Positions 1-9,020 are shown, counted from the stretch's first letter. The stretch is DNA of 64,000 nt from Streptomyces tendae (GCF_014650435.1 NZ_BMUY01000007.1:310001-374000), one strand, 5' to 3'. Program-made: numbers and translations. Notes: a model not told the origin generated them from the letters alone.

Positions 1-1
1 G

Positions 2-655
2 GTCGCCATCACCGGCCGCTCCCGGGAAAGGCTGGACGCCGCCGCTCGGCAACTGGACGGCCCGCTGCTGACCATCGTCAGCGACGCCGGCGACGTACCC
101 GGCCAGGCGACGCTCGCGGCACGGCTGCGGGAGGAATGGCCGAAGCTCGACATCCTGATGAGCAACGCCGCCGACACGACCCACCTCCCCATCGAGGCAT
201 GGACCGAGGAGGCGTTCGACACGCTCGTCGCGACCAATCTCAAGTCGCCGTTCTTCCTCGTCAGACACCTCCTGCCGCTCTTCTCGCAGCAGTCCTCGGT
301 CATCCTCGTCGGCTCGGTCTCCGCGTACATCGGACACGAGAACGCGACGGTCTACGGCGCGGCCAAGGCAGGCCTGCTCTCCTACACACGTGGGCTTACC
401 CATGAGTTGAAGGACCGCGGCATCCGCGTCAACGGACTGAGCCCGGGCCCGACGATCACCAACGCGTTCGCACCCCTCGGCGCCGAGCGCCAGGCAGCCC
501 TCTACGAGGAACTCCGGCAGACCGTGCCTCTGCACCGCCTGGGAACCGCCACCGAGCTGGCGAAGGCGGCGGTCTACCTCGCCTCGGACGAATCCGCCTA
601 CACCGCGGGGACCGTGCTGCGCGTCGACGGGGGCATCGGACAACTCGCGTACTAG
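2..655 (+). CDS. SDR family oxidoreductase, 5' end outside window
   Basis: The reading frame is open from the first bases, so the N-terminal Rossmann glycine motif lies upstream of the window. What remains is the second half of a classical short-chain dehydrogenase: an NAA motif (variant of NNAG) after about 55 residues, the catalytic YGAAK (Tyr-x3-Lys), an LSPGP segment and a C-terminal VDGG that packs on the cofactor side. Such enzymes reduce or oxidise carbonyls with NAD(P)H in the cytosol; the substrate cannot be read from the sequence. It is followed by a short tandem repeat and a convergent VOC/SDR pair. Confidence 0.85.
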   Translation, partial: VAITGRSRERLDAAARQLDGPLLTIVSDAGDVPGQATLAARLREEWPKLDILMSNAADTTHLPIEAWTEEAFDTLVATNLKSPFFLVRHLLPLFSQQSSVILVGSVSAYIGHENATVYGAAKAGLLSYTRGLTHELKDRGIRVNGLSPGPTITNAFAPLGAERQAALYEELRQTVPLHRLGTATELAKAAVYLASDESAYTAGTVLRVDGGIGQLAY

Positions 656-663
656 CACTGGTT

Positions 664-702
664 CGCCGCTCGCCGCTCGCCGCTCGCCGCTCGCCGCTCG
701 CC
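664..702. repeat. 7-bp tandem repeat (CGCCGCT)n
   Basis: Five exact head-to-tail copies of CGCCGCT plus a partial sixth lie just after the SDR stop codon. No gene overlaps it. It is a simple repeat, likely variable in copy number by slippage. Confidence 0.8.
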
Positions 703-785
703 GTGACGACGGATCCGTGCGCCCGCCCGAGACGACGCCCTCGGCGAGGACGGCCCCACGCTGCAGTCTGCGCGGCTGTGCGGGC

Positions 786-1148
786 TCAGGCTGCGCGCAG
801 GCAGAAGGGATGCCCGGCCGGGCTGGCGTAGATGCGGCTACCGGTGTCGTCGCTCTCGGCCTCGGCCGGCCGCAGACGGATGGCGCCCGCCTCGGTGGCC
901 GTGCGGTCGGCGATCGCGAGGTCGTCGACGCCGAAGTCGAGGTGCATCTGCTGAGAGGCGCCGTCGGGCCAACTCGGAGCGACATGTCCGGGGGCCGACT
1001 GTACGACGACCACCGGCAGGCCGGGAGCCTGGATGAAGCGATGCGTGGGTGTGCGGTGGACGGAGCCGCCGAGCAGGCGGTGCCAGAACGTGCCCTCCGT
1101 CTCGATGTCGGCGGCGTCGATGATCACGGAGGCGAGGGTCATGGGCAT
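786..1148 (-). CDS. VOC family protein (glyoxalase/bleomycin-resistance fold)
   Basis: About 120 residues beginning MPMTLASVIID and ending HPFCLRAA. It shows the beta-alpha-beta-beta-beta repeats of the vicinal oxygen chelate fold, with an HLDF segment and a final Gly-His-Pro-Phe-Cys-Leu turn typical of small single-module VOC proteins. The start at 1148 is preceded by an AGGA-type ribosome site. It lies 32 bp after the SDR gene on the same strand, so the two probably share an mRNA. The role is unknown: a metal-dependent lyase/dioxygenase or a small-molecule binding protein. Confidence 0.8.
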   Translation of the reverse strand: MPMTLASVIIDAADIETEGTFWHRLLGGSVHRTPTHRFIQAPGLPVVVVQSAPGHVAPSWPDGASQQMHLDFGVDDLAIADRTATEAGAIRLRPAEAESDDTGSRIYASPAGHPFCLRAA

Positions 1149-1180
1149 GTTGTGGTCCTGTTCCTCATGCTGGTCGGGCT

Positions 1181-1954
1181 TCAGACGGTGGGGAGGATGC
1201 CGCCGTCGACGCGGAACTGTGCGCCGGTGAGCCACTTCGCACGGTCCGAGGCGAGGAAGGCGATCATCTCGGCGACGTCCTCGGGATCCCCGGGGCGGCC
1301 CAGGGGCACCTTCAGGTGATCCACGATCTGCCGGGTGACCTCCTCGGTGGTCGTGCCCTGCTTCTCGGCCATGTGGCGCAGATGGGCGGTCGCGCCGTCG
1401 GTGACGACGAAGCCGGGAAGGACGCACACCACGCGCACGCCGTGCTCACCCACCTCGGTGGCCAGTTCCCGGCTGTAGGTGTTCAGCGCGGCCTTCGCGG
1501 CGGCGTAGGACGCCTCGGTGCGCTGGGGCAACTGGCTGGCGATCGAGGAGACGTGCACCACGACGCCGGATCCGCGCTCGACCATTCCCGGCACCAGGGC
1601 CCGGTCGAGGCGCACCGCGCTGAGGAGGTTCATCTCCAGGTCCGCCTGCCAGGACGCGTCCGACCGGCTCAGGGTGGGCGCCGGCGCACTCGCCGCACCG
1701 GCGTTGTTCACGAGTACGTCCACACCACCCAGGTGCTCGACGACGCGGCGACCGAGGTCGGCCACGCCCTGCTCCGTGGACAGGTCGGCCGCGAGGAACG
1801 CGGCGCGGCTGTCTGTCGCGGGCGGGGTGCGAGAGGCGGTCAGCACGGTCGCACCGGCGGAGGCGAACCGGCGTACGGTCGCCTCGCCCAGCCCCCGGCT
1901 GCCACCGGTGACCAGTACGCGCAGGCCGTCCAGACTCTTGTCGTTGTTCGGCAT
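1181..1954 (-). CDS. SDR family NAD(P)-dependent oxidoreductase
   Basis: A 257-residue classical SDR with TGGSRGLGE near residue 15, NNAG, a catalytic Ser in HVSSIAS, YAAAK and VDGG near the C-terminus. The ATG at 1954 has a GAGGAG ribosome site; a longer in-frame start exists but lacks one. It is divergent from a TetR gene across a 46-bp inverted repeat, so the TetR likely represses it and is relieved by a small ligand. The downstream VOC gene is probably in the same operon. Substrate unknown. Confidence 0.88.
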   Translation of the reverse strand: MPNNDKSLDGLRVLVTGGSRGLGEATVRRFASAGATVLTASRTPPATDSRAAFLAADLSTEQGVADLGRRVVEHLGGVDVLVNNAGAASAPAPTLSRSDASWQADLEMNLLSAVRLDRALVPGMVERGSGVVVHVSSIASQLPQRTEASYAAAKAALNTYSRELATEVGEHGVRVVCVLPGFVVTDGATAHLRHMAEKQGTTTEEVTRQIVDHLKVPLGRPGDPEDVAEMIAFLASDRAKWLTGAQFRVDGGILPTV

Positions 1955-1973
1955 GGGGGATCTCCTCAGTAAA

Positions 1974-2019
1974 GTGAACCCGACTCCGGAAAGGTACACC
2001 TAAACGGAGTCGGACTCAC
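1974..2019. promoter_or_regulatory. Inverted repeat, probable TetR operator
   Basis: Arms 1974-1988 (GTGAACCCGACTCCG) and 2005-2019 (CGGAGTCGGACTCAC) are complementary at 13 of 15 positions around a 16-nt centre. It fills the space between divergent SDR and TetR genes, where a self-regulating TetR would bind. Binding is inferred. Confidence 0.75.
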
Positions 2020-2034
2020 CTTATGGAGGTTTCC

Positions 2035-2598
2035 TTGACGGCATCACGCCCGTTGCGCCGCGACGCGCGGCGCAACCGCGAGGCACTGCTGGCCGCGGCC
2101 CGCGCGGCGTTCCTCGACGGTGACACCGACGCGCACGTGGAGGACATCGCCCGAAGCGCCGGGGTGGCCGTCGGAACGCTCTACCGTCACTTCGAGACCC
2201 GCGAGGCACTGATCGAGGAGGTGTACCGCAAGGAGGTCGACGACCTGTGCGCAGAGCCCGACCACCTGCTGGGTCAGTACGCCCCGGCGGAGGCCCTGCG
2301 TCGCTTCTTGCTGCTGCTCGTGGACCACGCCGCTGTGGGCAAGGGCATGTCCGTGGCGCTGGAGAGCATCATGGCGAGCGACTCACCGGTCTTCGACGAC
2401 GCCCGCTCCCGCATGAGCGACGCGCTCACCCGGCTGCTCGACGCCGGCGTCGCAGCCGGCACCGTTCGCGACGACGTCACCGGCCCCACGCTGCTACGCG
2501 CCCTTGGTGGCATCTGCGCCATGCGCGTCAGCGACGGATGGCTGGACGAGGCCCGAACCATCACCCGCCTCCTCCTCGACGGCCTGCTGCACCGCTGA
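2035..2598 (+). CDS. TetR/AcrR family transcriptional repressor
   Basis: About 187 residues with an N-terminal helix-turn-helix (VEDIARSAGVAVGTLYRHF, then ETREAL) followed by an all-helical ligand domain. I prefer the TTG at 2035 because GGAGG ends five bases before it; an ATG at 2023 in the same frame has no ribosome site. The gene is divergent from the SDR/VOC unit and the large inverted repeat between them is its likely operator. This is the first of several SDR-TetR pairs in the window. Confidence 0.87.
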   Translation: MTASRPLRRDARRNREALLAAARAAFLDGDTDAHVEDIARSAGVAVGTLYRHFETREALIEEVYRKEVDDLCAEPDHLLGQYAPAEALRRFLLLLVDHAAVGKGMSVALESIMASDSPVFDDARSRMSDALTRLLDAGVAAGTVRDDVTGPTLLRALGGICAMRVSDGWLDEARTITRLLLDGLLHR

Positions 2599-2737
2599 CG
2601 CAAGGGAGGAATGGCGGACGCCGCGGACAGGGGGCGTCTGAGCAGTCCTCGGGTTGCGGTAGAGGCGTCTGGGAACACGTCATGCCCCGGCGGGGGGGAG
2701 CGGAGTCGAGGGGTCGGCGCCGGTCGGTCGCTTCGCG

Positions 2738-3349
2738 TCAGCCGCGTACTGCGGCCAGGCACTCGTCGTACAAGTCCATGATGTTGCTCTGGCCGTCGTT
2801 GGCGACCCATGTCATCGACGCGGCGTCGAGGCACGCGAACGCTGTCGCAATCACCGCGCGGGCCCTCGCGTCGGCCGCGCCGGCAGCGGCGTCCATACGC
2901 GCCTCGACGAGCGGCAGCAGCTCTTCCTGGAGACGCAGCCGCTTCTCGAGCCAGCCGGCGCGCAGCGAGGCGGTGTTGTGCAGAAGGCGGAACCGCTGCA
3001 GTGCCTGCTCGCTGTTGTCATGCAGGGACAGTACGGCGGCGATCCCCGCGTGCAAGGCATCCCAGACACCGGTTTCGGCGGGCTGTTCACTGATGGCGCC
3101 CGCCAGGACGCGCCCGAACCTGTCCTGGTCGCCGCCGAGCAGGTCTTCCTTGGAGCCGAAGTAGCGAAACAGGGTGCGCTGGGAGACGCCGGCCTCTCGG
3201 GCGATCTGGGCAATCGTCGTCTCGTCATAGCCCTGCTCGGTGAACAGGCGAAGAGCTGTCTCAAGGATCTCCTGGGAGGCCAATTGGCGCGTCCGGTCCC
3301 ACAGCGTGGCCGACGCGCGCGTCGTCGTCTTGGCTTCCTCCCGCTTCAT
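2738..3349 (-). CDS. TetR family transcriptional regulator
   Basis: 203 residues starting MKREEAKTTTRAS. The DNA-binding helix-turn-helix is clear (TIAQIAREAGVSQRTLFRYF, residues about 45-65), followed by a helical effector domain ending in a region rich in Ala and Asp. It is divergent from the SDR gene at 3544, and palindromes with TGCC/GGCA and CTGGCAG/CTGCCAG arms lie between them. It probably represses itself and that SDR. The ligand is unknown. Confidence 0.88.
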   Translation of the reverse strand: MKREEAKTTTRASATLWDRTRQLASQEILETALRLFTEQGYDETTIAQIAREAGVSQRTLFRYFGSKEDLLGGDQDRFGRVLAGAISEQPAETGVWDALHAGIAAVLSLHDNSEQALQRFRLLHNTASLRAGWLEKRLRLQEELLPLVEARMDAAAGAADARARAVIATAFACLDAASMTWVANDGQSNIMDLYDECLAAVRG

Positions 3350-3370
3350 GCCGACAGCCTATCCCAGCAC

Positions 3371-3430
3371 TGCCAGATGGGCACTCGCAGGAGGATTGGC
3401 ACCGACACGACCTCTGGCAGTCGCTGCCAG
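3371..3430. promoter_or_regulatory. Palindromes between TetR and SDR genes
   Basis: A perfect 7+3+7 palindrome CTGGCAG-TCG-CTGCCAG occupies 3414-3430, and a weaker one (TGCC-AGATG-GGCA) sits at 3371-3383 next to the TetR start. Both use the same TGCC/GGCA half, which suggests two sites for one dimeric regulator. Confidence 0.75.
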
Positions 3431-3543
3431 GTTGGCGTACGCTGACACTCAGGTCGCTGTGTCACGGGGTGACGCGGCTCCTCGGACCGGGACCCCTCAA
3501 GCGAGCGACTCGTACTTCTCCAGCACGAAGAAGGGAACGCAGC

Positions 3544-4257
3544 ATGTCTGCACCTGCGGCTTTGATCACCGGCGGAACCAGCGGCATCGGCAAGGCGACC
3601 GCTGAACTGCTCCACTCCCGCGGCTACCGCGTCATGGTCACCGGCATGGACAACGTCACGAGCGCAGAGCTCCCCGAAGGCGTCGTCGTCGTTCGGGCCG
3701 ATGCGCGGTCCCTGCGGGACATCGACGACGCGATGGACCAGGCGCGCCGGCACTTCGGCTCACTGGACCTGCTCTTCCTCAACGCGGGCATCTCTCGTCC
3801 CGGCCCGATGGAAACGACCGACGAAGACACCTTCGACGCCCTGTTCGACACCAACGTCAAGGGCACCTTCTTCACCCTGCAAAAGGCGCTCCCACTCCTC
3901 AACCAGGGCGGCTCGGTCGTGATCACCGTGGGTGCCGGAGAAGGCGTCGGAGCCGCCATGACGGCCGCCAAGGGAGCACTGCTGCCCCTCGTGCGGTCCC
4001 TCGCGCTGGAGCTCGCCCCGCGCCGCATCCGCGTCAACGCCGTCAGCCCAGGGCTCATCGAGACACCCGCCTACAGCAAGATGGGCGTCTCCAAGGAAAT
4101 GATCGACTCCTGGGCGCGGGACGTTCCGCTGGGCCGCGTCGGCGCTCCGGCCGACATCGCCGAAGCCGTGGCCTTCCTCGCCTCTGACGCCGCCGGCTAC
4201 ATCACCGGTGACAACCTCACGGTCTCCGGCGGTATCGGTGTACACGCCCGCCCCTGA
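3544..4257 (+). CDS. SDR family protein with altered catalytic Tyr
   Basis: 237 residues with the cofactor motif TGGTSGIGK near residue 10, NAG, and a C-terminal VSGG. At the place of the usual Tyr-x3-Lys the sequence reads MTAAK, so the catalytic Tyr is a Met, and the preceding Ser region reads ITVGAG. The fold is clearly SDR, but classical carbonyl chemistry may be lost. The ATG at 3544 is preceded by AAGGGA. It is divergent from a TetR gene and the two share palindromic sites. It could be a non-canonical or binding-only SDR. Confidence 0.82.
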   Translation: MSAPAALITGGTSGIGKATAELLHSRGYRVMVTGMDNVTSAELPEGVVVVRADARSLRDIDDAMDQARRHFGSLDLLFLNAGISRPGPMETTDEDTFDALFDTNVKGTFFTLQKALPLLNQGGSVVITVGAGEGVGAAMTAAKGALLPLVRSLALELAPRRIRVNAVSPGLIETPAYSKMGVSKEMIDSWARDVPLGRVGAPADIAEAVAFLASDAAGYITGDNLTVSGGIGVHARP

Positions 4258-4562
4258 CGGCCGGCTCCGCACTCGGCTCCGATGGCGGAACATCGCCACC
4301 GCCACCGGTGACTGACCATTTCAGAGCGAGGTTCGTGGTCATCTCAAACAGGTAGTGCCGCAGGCGAGTCGGAGAGGTCGGAGGCCGTCGTGCGCCCCGG
4401 CCTGGTCGTCAGCCGCCGTCGGTGGGGCGGCGGGTCGGCAGCGCCGACGATGCGCAGGATCTCGACCGGCGTCGGACGTTGATGACCGGGGAGCGTTTCG
4501 AACAGTTCCCCGGCCGCCGCTACGTAACCGGCCGTCCACTGCGCGGCCGGTGCCGCTGGGCG
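4258..4562. other. Intergenic stretch, nothing recognised
   Basis: About 305 bp between a plus-strand SDR and the end of a minus-strand glycosidase. Open frames crossing it look like shadows: they are arginine-rich and match no family I know. Transcription from both sides converges here, but I see no strong terminator hairpin. Confidence 0.5.
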
Positions 4563-6092
4563 TCACACGGACGTTGCCGGGGCGTACTCGAACCAGTCGA
4601 AGGCGACCGTGCCCTCGATGGCGTACATGCCGATCACACGGCCGGTGAAGCCGCAGGCGACCTCGGTGGACAGGTAGCGCCCGTCCAGTTCGGCGAGCGG
4701 CCGGGCATCCGTGGCGTCGGGATCGCCGAGCCCGAAGACGATGGTGTCGGGCCCCGTGGTCCCGCCGTCGGTGAGTTCGGGCGACGCGGGAACGAGGTCC
4801 GACGTCCGGACCGTCACGGTGAGGTGCAGCGGCCCGGCCGGCACCGGTCGGCGGGCCACGGTCTGGCGCAGCGGCCCGATCCGGGCGACGACACGGACCT
4901 CCCCGCCCCCGGCCTCCACCTCGTAGTGGTGGGCCTCGTCGAGACGTACGCAGAGTCCGCCGCGTCCTGTACCCGGGTCGATCAGGGCGGTGACGCGGCA
5001 GTCGTGGTGCTGCTGGCGCCGCCCGACAAAGGTGTACCCGGGGCGATCGAGCGCTGGGCCGGTCGCGCTGAGGAGCAGCCAGCCCGGCCGCTCGGCGAGC
5101 GACCAGGAGCCTTCCTGGCGGGCGAACGGCGAGATCCAGTGCGGTGCGAGGGAGGACCCGTCGAAGTCGTCCCGGGCGGGCGGGGCCGGAAGGGGGTGCC
5201 AGGCCCCACCCGGGGCGGCGTGGCTCACGGGAACGGGCGCGACGACGGGCCATCCGTCCCGGTCCCACGCCACGGGGGTCAGGAACGTCTCGCGGCCGAG
5301 CACGTGCACGTCGGGCGTGAAGCCCCGGGGACGGACACCGAGCAGCACCATCCACCAGCTGCCGTCGGGAGCTTCCACCAGGTCGGCGTGGCCCGTGTTC
5401 TGGATGGAGCGGGCGGTCCCGCTGTGGGACAGCAGGGGGTTGGCGGGCGCGCCTTCCCAAGGGCCGCGAGGCGAGCGGCTGCGGGCAATGGACACACTGT
5501 GACCGCGTTCCGTGCCGCCCTCCGCGATCAGCAGGTACCACCAGTCGCCGATGCGGTAGAGGTGCGGCGCCTCGGGGAACTTGAGGCCGCTGCCCGACCA
5601 TGTGGCGAAGGGCTTCTCCAGCACCTCGCCCTTGACAGGGTCGATCCTGGCCATGTTGATGCCCCCTTCGGGACCGGAGAAGGCACACCAGCAGGTGCCG
5701 TCCTCCTCCCATGCCAGGTCGGGATCGATCCCGGTCAGGTCGATCCACACGGGGTCGCTCCAGGGCCCTTCGGGCCGCTCGGCCGAGACCACGAAGTTGC
5801 CGCCACCGTCGATGTTGGTGTTGATGACCCAGTAGCGGCCGTCATGGTGACGGATGGTCGGGGCGTAGAGACCTCCGGACGCCTTGGCACCGGGCAGAGG
5901 TAGCGGCAGTTGCCCGGGCCGGTCGAGGACGTTGCCGATCTGCTCCCAGTGCACGAGGTCCTTGCTGTGGAAGAGCGGCAGCCCGGGAAAGTACTCGAAG
6001 CTGGAACACACCAGGTAATAGTCGTCACCGACCCGGCACACGCTCGGATCAGGATGGAAACCACTGATCACCGGATTGTCGTATATGTGCAC
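4563..6092 (-). CDS. Glycoside hydrolase family 43 (beta-xylosidase/arabinofuranosidase type)
   Basis: 509 residues, no signal peptide, so intracellular. The N-terminal five-bladed propeller carries the GH43 acidic residues: the general-base Asp in GFHPDPS (about residue 15), the pKa-modulating Asp in GIDPDLAW, and the general-acid Glu in KFPEAPHLY. A second beta-sandwich of about 200 residues (from DDFDGSSL onward) is the extra domain found in GH43 beta-xylosidases. It would trim short xylo-oligosaccharides or arabinosyl side chains after import. The secreted xylanase at 8295 is a natural partner. Confidence 0.88.
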   Translation of the reverse strand: MHIYDNPVISGFHPDPSVCRVGDDYYLVCSSFEYFPGLPLFHSKDLVHWEQIGNVLDRPGQLPLPLPGAKASGGLYAPTIRHHDGRYWVINTNIDGGGNFVVSAERPEGPWSDPVWIDLTGIDPDLAWEEDGTCWCAFSGPEGGINMARIDPVKGEVLEKPFATWSGSGLKFPEAPHLYRIGDWWYLLIAEGGTERGHSVSIARSRSPRGPWEGAPANPLLSHSGTARSIQNTGHADLVEAPDGSWWMVLLGVRPRGFTPDVHVLGRETFLTPVAWDRDGWPVVAPVPVSHAAPGGAWHPLPAPPARDDFDGSSLAPHWISPFARQEGSWSLAERPGWLLLSATGPALDRPGYTFVGRRQQHHDCRVTALIDPGTGRGGLCVRLDEAHHYEVEAGGGEVRVVARIGPLRQTVARRPVPAGPLHLTVTVRTSDLVPASPELTDGGTTGPDTIVFGLGDPDATDARPLAELDGRYLSTEVACGFTGRVIGMYAIEGTVAFDWFEYAPATSV

Positions 6093-6343
6093 GGAAGTGT
6101 CTTCCCTTCGAGCCGTCCGGGTGCCGAGAGTCTAACTAGTGCTGTGACGAGGAAGATTGACCGTGACCGGCAGGGGTCCTGGGACGACAGCTAGGGCGGT
6201 CGTCGTTTTGCTGGAGGTGGCCGGGGGAGGCGGCAATCCCCTCGGGGCCGAGCGAGCACCGGGGTGGTCCCGGCCGGACGGACGCACTGCGTATCGGTCG
6301 GCCGGACGCCGAGGGGCCGTCGCGCCGGTGATGGGGGTGGGCG

Positions 6344-7036
6344 TCAGCCTGCGTTCGGCTGGGGCGCCCCGGCCAGGCTCAGCTTGACGTGCCGACTGGT
6401 CTCGTCGGCGAGGATCTCGGACAGGCCGGTCTCGATGCCGCGAAGGGCCTGGGCTGCAACTTCGGCGGCGGCGACCTTCTGATCGGCGGGGACGGCGGCG
6501 GCCATGTCGGTGTCCATGTAGCCGACGTGCAGCGCCGAGACGGTGATACCGCGAGGAGCCAGTTCGTCGCGCGTCGCACCGGTCAGAGCCCAGGCGGCGG
6601 CCTTGGACGCGGCGTAGGCGCCGAGCCCTGCCGGGTGGTACCAGGACAGGGCGGAAAGGACGTTGAGCACCGCTCCGCCGCCGTTGCCCTCGATGACGGG
6701 GGCGAAGGACCGGGTCGTGGCGAGCGGGCCGAAGTAGTTGGTCTCCATCTCCCGGCGCACCTCAGTCATGTCGCCTCCGAGCAGCGTCGCGCCGGTGGAG
6801 ATGCCCGCGTTGTTGATCAGCAGTGTCGTGTCGGACGCCACGCGCACGGCCTCCCGTATCGATGCCTCGTCCGTGACGTCCAGCCGCAACGGGATGACGC
6901 CTGGCACGTCGACGGTCTCGGGACGTCGGGCCCCGCCGTACACCTTGGCGCCGCGATCGACGAGCTGGGCGGCCAGATGCCGGCCGAAGCCCCGGTTGGA
7001 GCCGGTGACGACCGCGACCGCGTTCTTGAGTTCCAT
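6344..7036 (-). CDS. SDR family oxidoreductase
   Basis: 230 residues with TGSNRGFGR at the N-terminus, NNAG, and YAASK as catalytic Tyr-x3-Lys preceded by a Ser in NVLSALS. The ATG at 7036 follows AGGAGC. It is divergent from the TetR gene at 7151 across a perfect palindrome at 7080-7103, which should control both. Substrate unknown. Confidence 0.88.
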   Translation of the reverse strand: MELKNAVAVVTGSNRGFGRHLAAQLVDRGAKVYGGARRPETVDVPGVIPLRLDVTDEASIREAVRVASDTTLLINNAGISTGATLLGGDMTEVRREMETNYFGPLATTRSFAPVIEGNGGGAVLNVLSALSWYHPAGLGAYAASKAAAWALTGATRDELAPRGITVSALHVGYMDTDMAAAVPADQKVAAAEVAAQALRGIETGLSEILADETSRHVKLSLAGAPQPNAG

Positions 7037-7079
7037 GTCTGCTCCTGGTCCGGCAGGGGCCGTCCGGCCACCCACCTGG

Positions 7080-7103
7080 TTTAGATTATGAGCCTAATCT
7101 AAA
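7080..7103. promoter_or_regulatory. Perfect TTTAGATTA/TAATCTAAA palindrome (TetR operator)
   Basis: Nine-base arms TTTAGATTA and TAATCTAAA are perfectly complementary around a 6-bp centre. This AT-rich site stands out from the GC-rich surroundings and lies between divergent SDR and TetR genes. It is the cleanest operator candidate in the window. Confidence 0.88.
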
Positions 7104-7150
7104 CGACGAGCTACGATAGATGCCAGTCGACATCCAAACGGGAGCTGGTC

Positions 7151-7717
7151 ATGGGCCGCGTATCGCAGGCGCAGGCGGAGGAGAACCGCAGGCGGGTGGT
7201 GGACACCGCATCCCGGCTGTTCCGGGAGCGGGGCACCCATGTGAGCGTCGCCGACGTGATGAAGGCGGCCGGTCTGACCCACGGTGCCTTCTACAAGCAG
7301 TTCGCCTCCAAGGAGGCGCTCGTCGACGAGGCCACCGCCCACGCCTTCGCCGAACTCGCCGAGCGCTACAACACCGGGCTCGAGCGGCACGACGGGCAGC
7401 GCGTCGCCGCCCAGCAGGCGCTGATCGATGCCTACCTCTCCGTCGAGCACCGAGACGCCCCGGCGGACGGCTGCCCGGTCGCCGCGCTCGCCACCGACAT
7501 CGCGCGCGAGGGCGAGGCGGGTGAGCGTCAGGCTCATCGCGTCTACGCCGAGGGGGTGGCCGACTTCGCCGAGTTCCTGGCCCGTGACGACCAGGACGGC
7601 ATCGTCCGCCTCTGTACGCTGTTCGGTGCGCTGGTACTGTCCCGGGCCACCAAGGGCCTCCCGCTCTCCGAGGAGATCCTCGCTGCCGCGCACAAGGCTT
7701 TGACCGAAGCGGGCTGA
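7151..7717 (+). CDS. TetR family repressor
   Basis: 188 residues with an N-terminal helix-turn-helix (VADVMKAAGLTHGAFYKQF, residues about 33-52) and a helical ligand domain containing PADGCPVAAL, a Cys-containing motif seen in TetR proteins related to AcrR/YxaF that sense small electrophiles or aromatics. It is divergent from an SDR gene over a perfect palindrome and probably represses both promoters. Confidence 0.88.
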   Translation: MGRVSQAQAEENRRRVVDTASRLFRERGTHVSVADVMKAAGLTHGAFYKQFASKEALVDEATAHAFAELAERYNTGLERHDGQRVAAQQALIDAYLSVEHRDAPADGCPVAALATDIAREGEAGERQAHRVYAEGVADFAEFLARDDQDGIVRLCTLFGALVLSRATKGLPLSEEILAAAHKALTEAG

Positions 7718-8294
7718 TCGGCCCCGTTCCCGGCGGCCCGCTGGCATCACTGCCGTAGCTTCAGCGTCGTACGTGCGGGGCCCACCCTGCAGGGCAAGTC
7801 GGCCGCACTGCTGCACTCCGTTGCCCGCCGATCGACGCCACCGAGCGCACTGCCTGCCTTGCCATGCCTGTTGCCCGGCGGTCCCACGGCGTCAGCGCCG
7901 GCGCCGCCATCCGTCTCCGTTGCCGACTCGGCTCTTCACTTCGAAAGTTTCGAGCATCACACACGAGATTGCGTACTACCGCCTCTGGTCCTCATCTCAT
8001 CTCCCGCAGCCTCTCGGGCAAGAAGTGTTCTGATCAGGGAGTTCATATATGCCAGAACCTCCACCCCTGAGAAGCGTGTTTCCGAAAGTCAGCCGAAACT
8101 ATTGACAGGATCATGGCATCTTGCGAAAGCTGTGGCCACAGAACGACAGGGCGGTCGTGGCCCGTTCGCGTCATGTGGCCGGGCACGGCGACCGGTTGTC
8201 ACGGCGCGACGACCGGGCGGCCCCGCCGTGGTTCGTGCAAGGCAGCGGGCGGCAGAAGTCGCTCGCCCCCCACCCGCCTTCATCGGGAGAACGC
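7718..8294. other. Long upstream region of the xylanase gene
   Basis: About 577 bp with no convincing gene. It holds the xylanase promoter region, including a CGAAAGTTTCG palindrome and a lower-GC stretch (about 7960-8110) where the promoter most likely lies. I see no RNA gene. Confidence 0.55.
7942..7952. promoter_or_regulatory. CGAAAGTTTCG palindrome upstream of xylanase
   Basis: A perfect 5+1+5 inverted repeat of the GAAA-N-TTTC type. Such short boxes occur upstream of Streptomyces xylanase and xylosidase genes and are tied to repression without xylan. It lies about 340 bp before the xylanase start. Confidence 0.65.
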
Positions 8295-9020
8295 ATGCAG
8301 CAGGACGGCACACAGCAGGACCGGACCAAGCAGAATCCCGCCCCCCTCAACGGAGTGAGCCGACGAGGCTTCCTCGGTGGCGCCGGCACTCTCGCGCTCG
8401 CCACCGCGTCCGGGCTGCTGCTGCCCGGCAACGCCCACGCCGCCACCACCATCACCACCAACCAGACCGGCACCGACGGCATGTACTACTCGTTCTGGAC
8501 CGACGGCGGCGGCTCCGTCTCCATGACGCTCAACGGCGGCGGCAGCTACAGCACCCAGTGGACCAACTGCGGCAACTTCGTCGCCGGCAAGGGCTGGAGC
8601 ACCGGCGGACGCAGGACGGTCCGCTACAACGGCTACTTCAACCCGTCGGGCAACGGCTACGGCTGCCTCTACGGCTGGACCTCGAACCCGCTGGTGGAGT
8701 ACTACATCGTCGACAACTGGGGCAGCTACCGGCCCACCGGTACGTACAAGGGGACCGTCTCTAGTGACGGCGGCACCTACGACATCTACCAGACGACCCG
8801 CTACAACGCCCCCTCCGTGGAAGGCACCAAGACCTTCCAGCAGTACTGGAGCGTCCGGCAGTCGAAGGTGACCAGCGGCTCCGGCACCATCACCACCGGC
8901 AACCACTTCGACGCCTGGGCGCGCGCGGGCATGAACATGGGTCAGTTCAAGTACTACATGATCATGGCCACTGAGGGCTATCAGAGCAGCGGAAGCTCGA
9001 ACATCACGGTCAGCGGTTGA
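8295..9020 (+). CDS. Secreted endo-1,4-beta-xylanase, GH11, Tat substrate
   Basis: 241 residues. The N-terminus has a twin-arginine signal (SRRGFLGGAG, residues 22-31), a hydrophobic stretch and an AHA cleavage site near residue 49. The mature part is a single GH11 jelly-roll domain with nucleophile Glu135 (in VEYYIVDNWG) and acid/base Glu227 (in MATEGYQ); there is no cellulose-binding module. The length and Tat signal match the XlnC type of Streptomyces xylanase. It cuts xylan outside the cell. Start chosen at 8295, preceded by GGGAGAAC. Confidence 0.93.
   Translation: MQQDGTQQDRTKQNPAPLNGVSRRGFLGGAGTLALATASGLLLPGNAHAATTITTNQTGTDGMYYSFWTDGGGSVSMTLNGGGSYSTQWTNCGNFVAGKGWSTGGRRTVRYNGYFNPSGNGYGCLYGWTSNPLVEYYIVDNWGSYRPTGTYKGTVSSDGGTYDIYQTTRYNAPSVEGTKTFQQYWSVRQSKVTSGSGTITTGNHFDAWARAGMNMGQFKYYMIMATEGYQSSGSSNITVSG

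Noticed and set aside
4339..5748. Long minus-strand open frame over the glycosidase
   Set aside because: Arg/Pro-rich shadow of the GH43 gene in another frame; no family motif.
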